Part shown: positions 60,723 to 64,000 of the stretch, one piece after another
Position numbering within the stretch: the first letter of the stretch is position 1
Layout of the letters: each line of letters starts with the position of its first letter
Assembly (NCBI RefSeq): GCF_001685025.1
Contig: NZ_MAYU01000001.1
Span: 341,358 to 405,357 of the forward strand
Source: Bacillus sp. FJAT-27225
Lineage (GTDB): Bacteria; Bacillota; Bacilli; Bacillales; Cytobacillaceae
Reading direction: 5' to 3'
DNA: 64,000 nt
Position numbers and translations under genes: made by a program
The notes under the pieces: generated by a model
What the model saw: the letters and a program-made list of their open reading frames with translations, nothing else
What the model was told of the DNA's origin: nothing
Databases searched by the model: none

Positions 60723-63431
60723 ATGACAAACCATGATGTATTTAATGCCCGCTCCTCATTTGAGGTAAACGGTAAACGTTACCATTATTACCGTCTTGCC
60801 GCACTTGAAGAAGCAGGCGCTGGCAAAGTGGAAAACTTGCCATATTCAATCAAAGTTCTTTTAGAATCGGTGCTTCGCCAGAATGACGGCCGTGTCATTA
60901 CAAAGGAGCATGTTGAAAACCTTGCAAAATGGGGCACAAACGAAGTACGTGATGTTGATGTTCCATTTAAGCCATCCCGTGTTATCCTTCAGGACTTTAC
61001 AGGCGTTCCTGTTGTCGTCGACCTTGCGTCCTTAAGGAAGGCTGTTGCAGATCTTGGAGGCAACCCTGACACAATCAACCCTGAGAAAACTGTTGACCTC
61101 GTCATCGACCACTCGGTTCAGGTTGACCAATATGGCGGCCCAGGCTCACTTGAGGCTAACATGGTCCTTGAATTCGAACGCAACGCGGAGCGTTACCAGT
61201 TCCTGAACTGGGCACAAAAGGCATTTGATAACTATCGCGCTGTTCCGCCGGCAACGGGAATTGTCCACCAGGTTAACCTTGAATACCTGGCTGACGTCGT
61301 CCATGTATCGGAAAATGCTGATGGTGAATTAGAAACGTACCCTGATACCCTCGTTGGTACAGACTCCCATACAACCATGATCAATGGCCTTGGCGTTCTT
61401 GGCTGGGGTGTAGGCGGTATTGAAGCAGAAGCAGGCATGCTTGGCCAACCGTCTTATTTCCCTGTTCCTGAAGTTGTTGGTGTCAAGCTTTTAGGGGAGC
61501 TTCCGAATGGTGCAACTGCCACTGACCTGGCCCTGAAAGTAACACAAGTACTGCGCAGCAAAGGCGTTGTTGGTAAATTCGTTGAATTCTTTGGGCCTGG
61601 CGTATCGCAGCTGCCGCTTGCTGACCGCGCCACAATTGCCAATATGGCGCCTGAATACGGAGCGACTTGCGGCTTCTTCCCAATCGATGATGAATCGCTT
61701 GAGTATCTTCGCCTGACTGGCCGGGAGGAAGAACAAGTAAAAGTTGTTGAAGCATACTGCAAAGCAAACGGATTGTTCTTCAATCCAAATCTTGAGCCTG
61801 TTTATACTGACGTTGTCGAAATTGACCTTTCTGTTATCGAAGCGAATCTCTCCGGACCGAAGCGCCCGCAGGATTTGATTCCTCTTTCTAAAATGAAGGA
61901 AGAGTTTGTTAAAGCAGTCAGTGCGCCTCAAGGCAACCAGGGCTTCGGATTGAAGGATAAGGAGCTTGATAAGGAAGTAACCGTTACATTCCATAACGGC
62001 GACCAGACTTCCATGAAGACAGGTGCAGTTGCGATTGCCGCTATCACCAGCTGTACGAACACATCCAACCCTTATGTACTCGTCGGCGCCGGCCTTGTTG
62101 CCAAAAGAGCTGTTGAGCTGGGAATGGAAGTGCCAAAGTTCGTAAAAACATCGCTGGCTCCGGGATCAAAAGTCGTTACTGGCTACCTGCGTGACTCCGG
62201 CTTACTCCCATACCTCGAATCACTCGGCTTTAACCTCGTTGGGTATGGCTGTACAACGTGTATTGGAAACTCCGGACCATTACGGGAGGAAATTGAAAAA
62301 GCAATCTCCGACAATGACTTGCTCGTAACATCAGTCCTTTCCGGTAACCGTAACTTTGAAGGGCGTATCCACCCACTTGTAAAAGGGAACTATTTGGCTT
62401 CCCCGCCGCTCGTTGTTGCATACGCATTGGCAGGCAACGTAAACGTTGACTTCCAAACAGAGCCAATCGGCAAAGACAGGGATGGCAAAGATGTTTACTT
62501 TAAAGACATTTGGCCAACAACTGAAGAAGTAAATGAAGTAGTTAAACGTACAGTTACTCCTGAGTTGTTCAGAAGAGAATATGAAAATGTATTCAGCGAC
62601 AATGAACGCTGGAATGAAATCCAGACGAGCAATGAACCGCTTTACAGCTGGGATGAAGATTCAACCTACATCCAGAACCCGCCTTATTTTGATGGGCTGT
62701 CCCCGGAACCAGGCAAAGTTGAACCGCTTACCGGTTTGAGAGTTGTTGCGAAGTTCGGCGATTCGGTTACAACGGACCATATTTCACCAGCAGGCGCAAT
62801 TGGCAGAAATACTCCTGCAGGTAAATACTTGCTTGAAAAAGGCGTACAGCCACGCGACTTTAACTCATATGGATCACGCCGAGGCAACCATGAGGTCATG
62901 ATGCGCGGGACGTTTGCAAACATCCGCATCCGCAACCAGATTGCTCCAGGCACTGAAGGCGGCTTTACAACATACTGGCCAACTGGCGAAGTCACAACCA
63001 TCTTTGATGCGTGCATGAAATATAAAGAAGAAGGCACAGGCCTGGTAGTCATCGCAGGCAATGACTACGGAATGGGGTCTTCACGTGACTGGGCTGCAAA
63101 AGGAACGAACCTTCTTGGCATTAAGGCCGTCATTGCTGAAAGCTTTGAGCGAATTCACCGTTCAAACCTTGTTATGATGGGCGTGCTTCCTCTTCAATTT
63201 AAAGAAGGCGAAAATGCAGAATCTCTAGGGCTAACAGGCAAAGAATCGTTAACTGTTCAGGTTGATGAAAATGTCCGCCCTCGTGACCTTCTGAAAGTTA
63301 CAGCAGTTGCCGAAGATGGATCTGTTAAGGAATTTGAAGTTCTCGTCCGCTTTGATTCCGAAGTTGAAATTGACTACTATCGACATGGCGGCATTTTGCC
63401 AATGGTTCTTCGTGAAAAATTGAAGGCATAA
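60723..63431 (+). CDS. acnA: Aconitate hydratase
   Basis: This 902-aa TCA-cycle enzyme (citB in B. subtilis) isomerises citrate and isocitrate and may bind RNA when it loses its cluster. The [4Fe-4S] ligands are Cys444 (SCTNTSNP), Cys510 and Cys513 (GCTTCIGN). The C-terminal swivelling domain has [10 protein letters not shown] and [19 protein letters not shown] 60723 follows AAGGGGGTAA. Expression is probably repressed by CcpC through the dyad at 60553. Its TCA role suits the succinyl-CoA, fumarate and acetyl-CoA produced by the aromatic pathways. Confidence 0.97.
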   Translation: MTNHDVFNARSSFEVNGKRYHYYRLAALEEAGAGKVENLPYSIKVLLESVLRQNDGRVITKEHVENLAKWGTNEVRDVDVPFKPSRVILQDFTGVPVVVDLASLRKAVADLGGNPDTINPEKTVDLVIDHSVQVDQYGGPGSLEANMVLEFERNAERYQFLNWAQKAFDNYRAVPPATGIVHQVNLEYLADVVHVSENADGELETYPDTLVGTDSHTTMINGLGVLGWGVGGIEAEAGMLGQPSYFPVPEVVGVKLLGELPNGATATDLALKVTQVLRSKGVVGKFVEFFGPGVSQLPLADRATIANMAPEYGATCGFFPIDDESLEYLRLTGREEEQVKVVEAYCKANGLFFNPNLEPVYTDVVEIDLSVIEANLSGPKRPQDLIPLSKMKEEFVKAVSAPQGNQGFGLKDKELDKEVTVTFHNGDQTSMKTGAVAIAAITSCTNTSNPYVLVGAGLVAKRAVELGMEVPKFVKTSLAPGSKVVTGYLRDSGLLPYLESLGFNLVGYGCTTCIGNSGPLREEIEKAISDNDLLVTSVLSGNRNFEGRIHPLVKGNYLASPPLVVAYALAGNVNVDFQTEPIGKDRDGKDVYFKDIWPTTEEVNEVVKRTVTPELFRREYENVFSDNERWNEIQTSNEPLYSWDEDSTYIQNPPYFDGLSPEPGKVEPLTGLRVVAKFGDSVTTDHISPAGAIGRNTPAGKYLLEKGVQPRDFNSYGSRRGNHEVMMRGTFANIRIRNQIAPGTEGGFTTYWPTGEVTTIFDACMKYKEEGTGLVVIAGNDYGMGSSRDWAAKGTNLLGIKAVIAESFERIHRSNLVMMGVLPLQFKEGENAESLGLTGKESLTVQVDENVRPRDLLKVTAVAEDGSVKEFEVLVRFDSEVEIDYYRHGGILPMVLREKLKA

Positions 63432-63434
63432 AAG

Positions 63435-63642
63435 AAAAGCGGAAGCGCCTCGAGACAGGCAAAGATCGCCTGTCTCTGCGGTGATTATTCTTAGAAGCTT
63501 TCCTTTGTGCCCAGCGCCGTACAAACTGGAGGGGCTTCGACTGAGATAAAGGAATCACGAAGAGCGAAAGCGTGTTCGTGCATGACTTATCGTAGGGAGG
63601 AGGCCTGAAGTTTGCTAGGCGTTAGGCGCTAGAGCTAGACAG
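63435..63642 (+). repeat. Dispersed intergenic repeat, copy 1
   Basis: This copy starts AAAGCGGAAGCGCCT, has the hairpin GACAGGC-AAAGATC-GCCTGTC, then AGCTTTCCTT, GCCGTACAAACTGGAGGGG and CTTCGACTGAGATAAAGGAA, and ends GCTAGAGCTAGACAG. It shares long identical blocks with copy 2 (63850 onward). It contains no credible gene. Confidence 0.8.
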
Positions 63643-63682
63643 TTCTCACATATAAATATTTTTTATATTTTTATTAAAATTA

Positions 63683-63718
63683 GGGCATCATGCGATTATC
63701 GTATGATGCCCTTTTGTT
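63683..63718 (+). terminator. Rho-independent terminator downstream of acnA
   Basis: GGGCATCAT and ATGATGCCC with a continuing inner helix form a long stem followed by TTTTGTTT. It is the first clear terminator after acnA, about 250 bp beyond its stop and after repeat copy 1. Confidence 0.8.
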
Positions 63719-63849
63719 TCGTTCGTGATTTGTTGAGACTTCTGACCGCAAAGACTGGAGACGATATTGTCACAGTATCGGCACGAACTCACGGGCAATT
63801 ACCTTTATTTCCTTTCTTCATATAGTGTAAAATCGGTATAGCAGGAACA

Positions 63850-64000
63850 AAAGCGCAAGCGCCTTCGTGACAGGCAAAGAACGCCTGTCCCTGCGATGAA
63901 TATTCTAGGGAGCTTTCCTTAGTGGTCATCGCCGTACAAACTGGAGGGGCTTCGACTGAGATAAAGGAATCACGAAGAGCGAAGCTTCTACTTGCATCAC
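63850..64000 (+). repeat. Dispersed intergenic repeat, copy 2 (runs off the window)
   Basis: This copy starts AAAAGCGCAAGCGCCTTCG, has GACAGGC-AAAGAAC-GCCTGTC, then the same GCCGTACAAACTGGAGGGG and CTTCGACTGAGATAAAGGAA blocks as copy 1 in the same orientation. It is cut by the window end. Bases 63720-63849 between the copies hold no recognisable gene. Confidence 0.8.

Overview
The window looks like the chromosome of an aerobic, endospore-forming member of the Bacillaceae. The evidence is moderate GC content, strong AGGAGG-type ribosome binding sites with frequent TTG and GTG starts, two small acid-soluble spore protein genes (sspO, sspP), CotF-like coat genes, a guanine riboswitch in front of xpt-pbuX, and a CcpC-type operator in front of aconitase. 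Genus and species cannot be fixed from the sequence.

Positions 1-27300 form one aromatic-amino-acid catabolic supercluster, all on the + strand. paaABCD, an EthD-like gene, paaF, paaG, an aldehyde dehydrogenase, paaH, paaJ and paaX cover the aerobic phenylacetyl-CoA pathway. They are followed by a nitronate-monooxygenase-like gene, a TrpX-type ABC transporter, a hot-dog thioesterase, a phenylalanine dehydrogenase, a complete 2-oxoacid dehydrogenase complex (E1a, E1b, E2, E3) and the homogentisate branch (hppD, aminotransferase, flavin reductase, FAH hydrolase, hmgA). A coherent reading is that Phe is deaminated to phenylpyruvate, oxidatively decarboxylated to phenylacetyl-CoA and fed to Paa, while Tyr goes through 4-hydroxyphenylpyruvate and homogentisate. 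paaK, paaE, a PaaZ hydratase domain and maleylacetoacetate isomerase are not in the window. Four intergenic gaps here hold tandem arrays of unrelated sequence. Three have a unit of about 52 bp and one has a unit of exactly 21 bp.

Positions 27300-44850 are mixed housekeeping and accessory genes: degV, two MFS transporters, an AT-rich orphan gene framed by inverted repeats, a PAP2 phosphatase, two mirror-image pairs of CotF-like genes, an alcohol dehydrogenase, a second Fpg-type glycosylase, an MscS channel, the fruRKA operon, and an arginase-family gene with a GNAT.

Positions 44860-59500 contain a selenium theme mixed with other operons. A PhnCDE-like ABC transporter resembles putative selenate transporters. 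Further on are an ABC-F ATPase, DinB and GNAT genes, xpt-pbuX and kbl-tdh. Then comes a selenocysteine locus: selD read through an in-frame TGA, a divergent 79-codon SelW-like (Rdx) gene with a CxxU motif also read through TGA, and selA. Both TGA codons are followed by a short hairpin at the spacing expected of a bacterial SECIS. Simple ORF calling truncates selD and misses the SelW-like gene. selB and selC are not visible here.

Positions 59500-64000 hold sspP, a small helical protein gene, sspO and acnA, then two copies of a dispersed intergenic repeat. A third, degenerate copy lies next to sspP.
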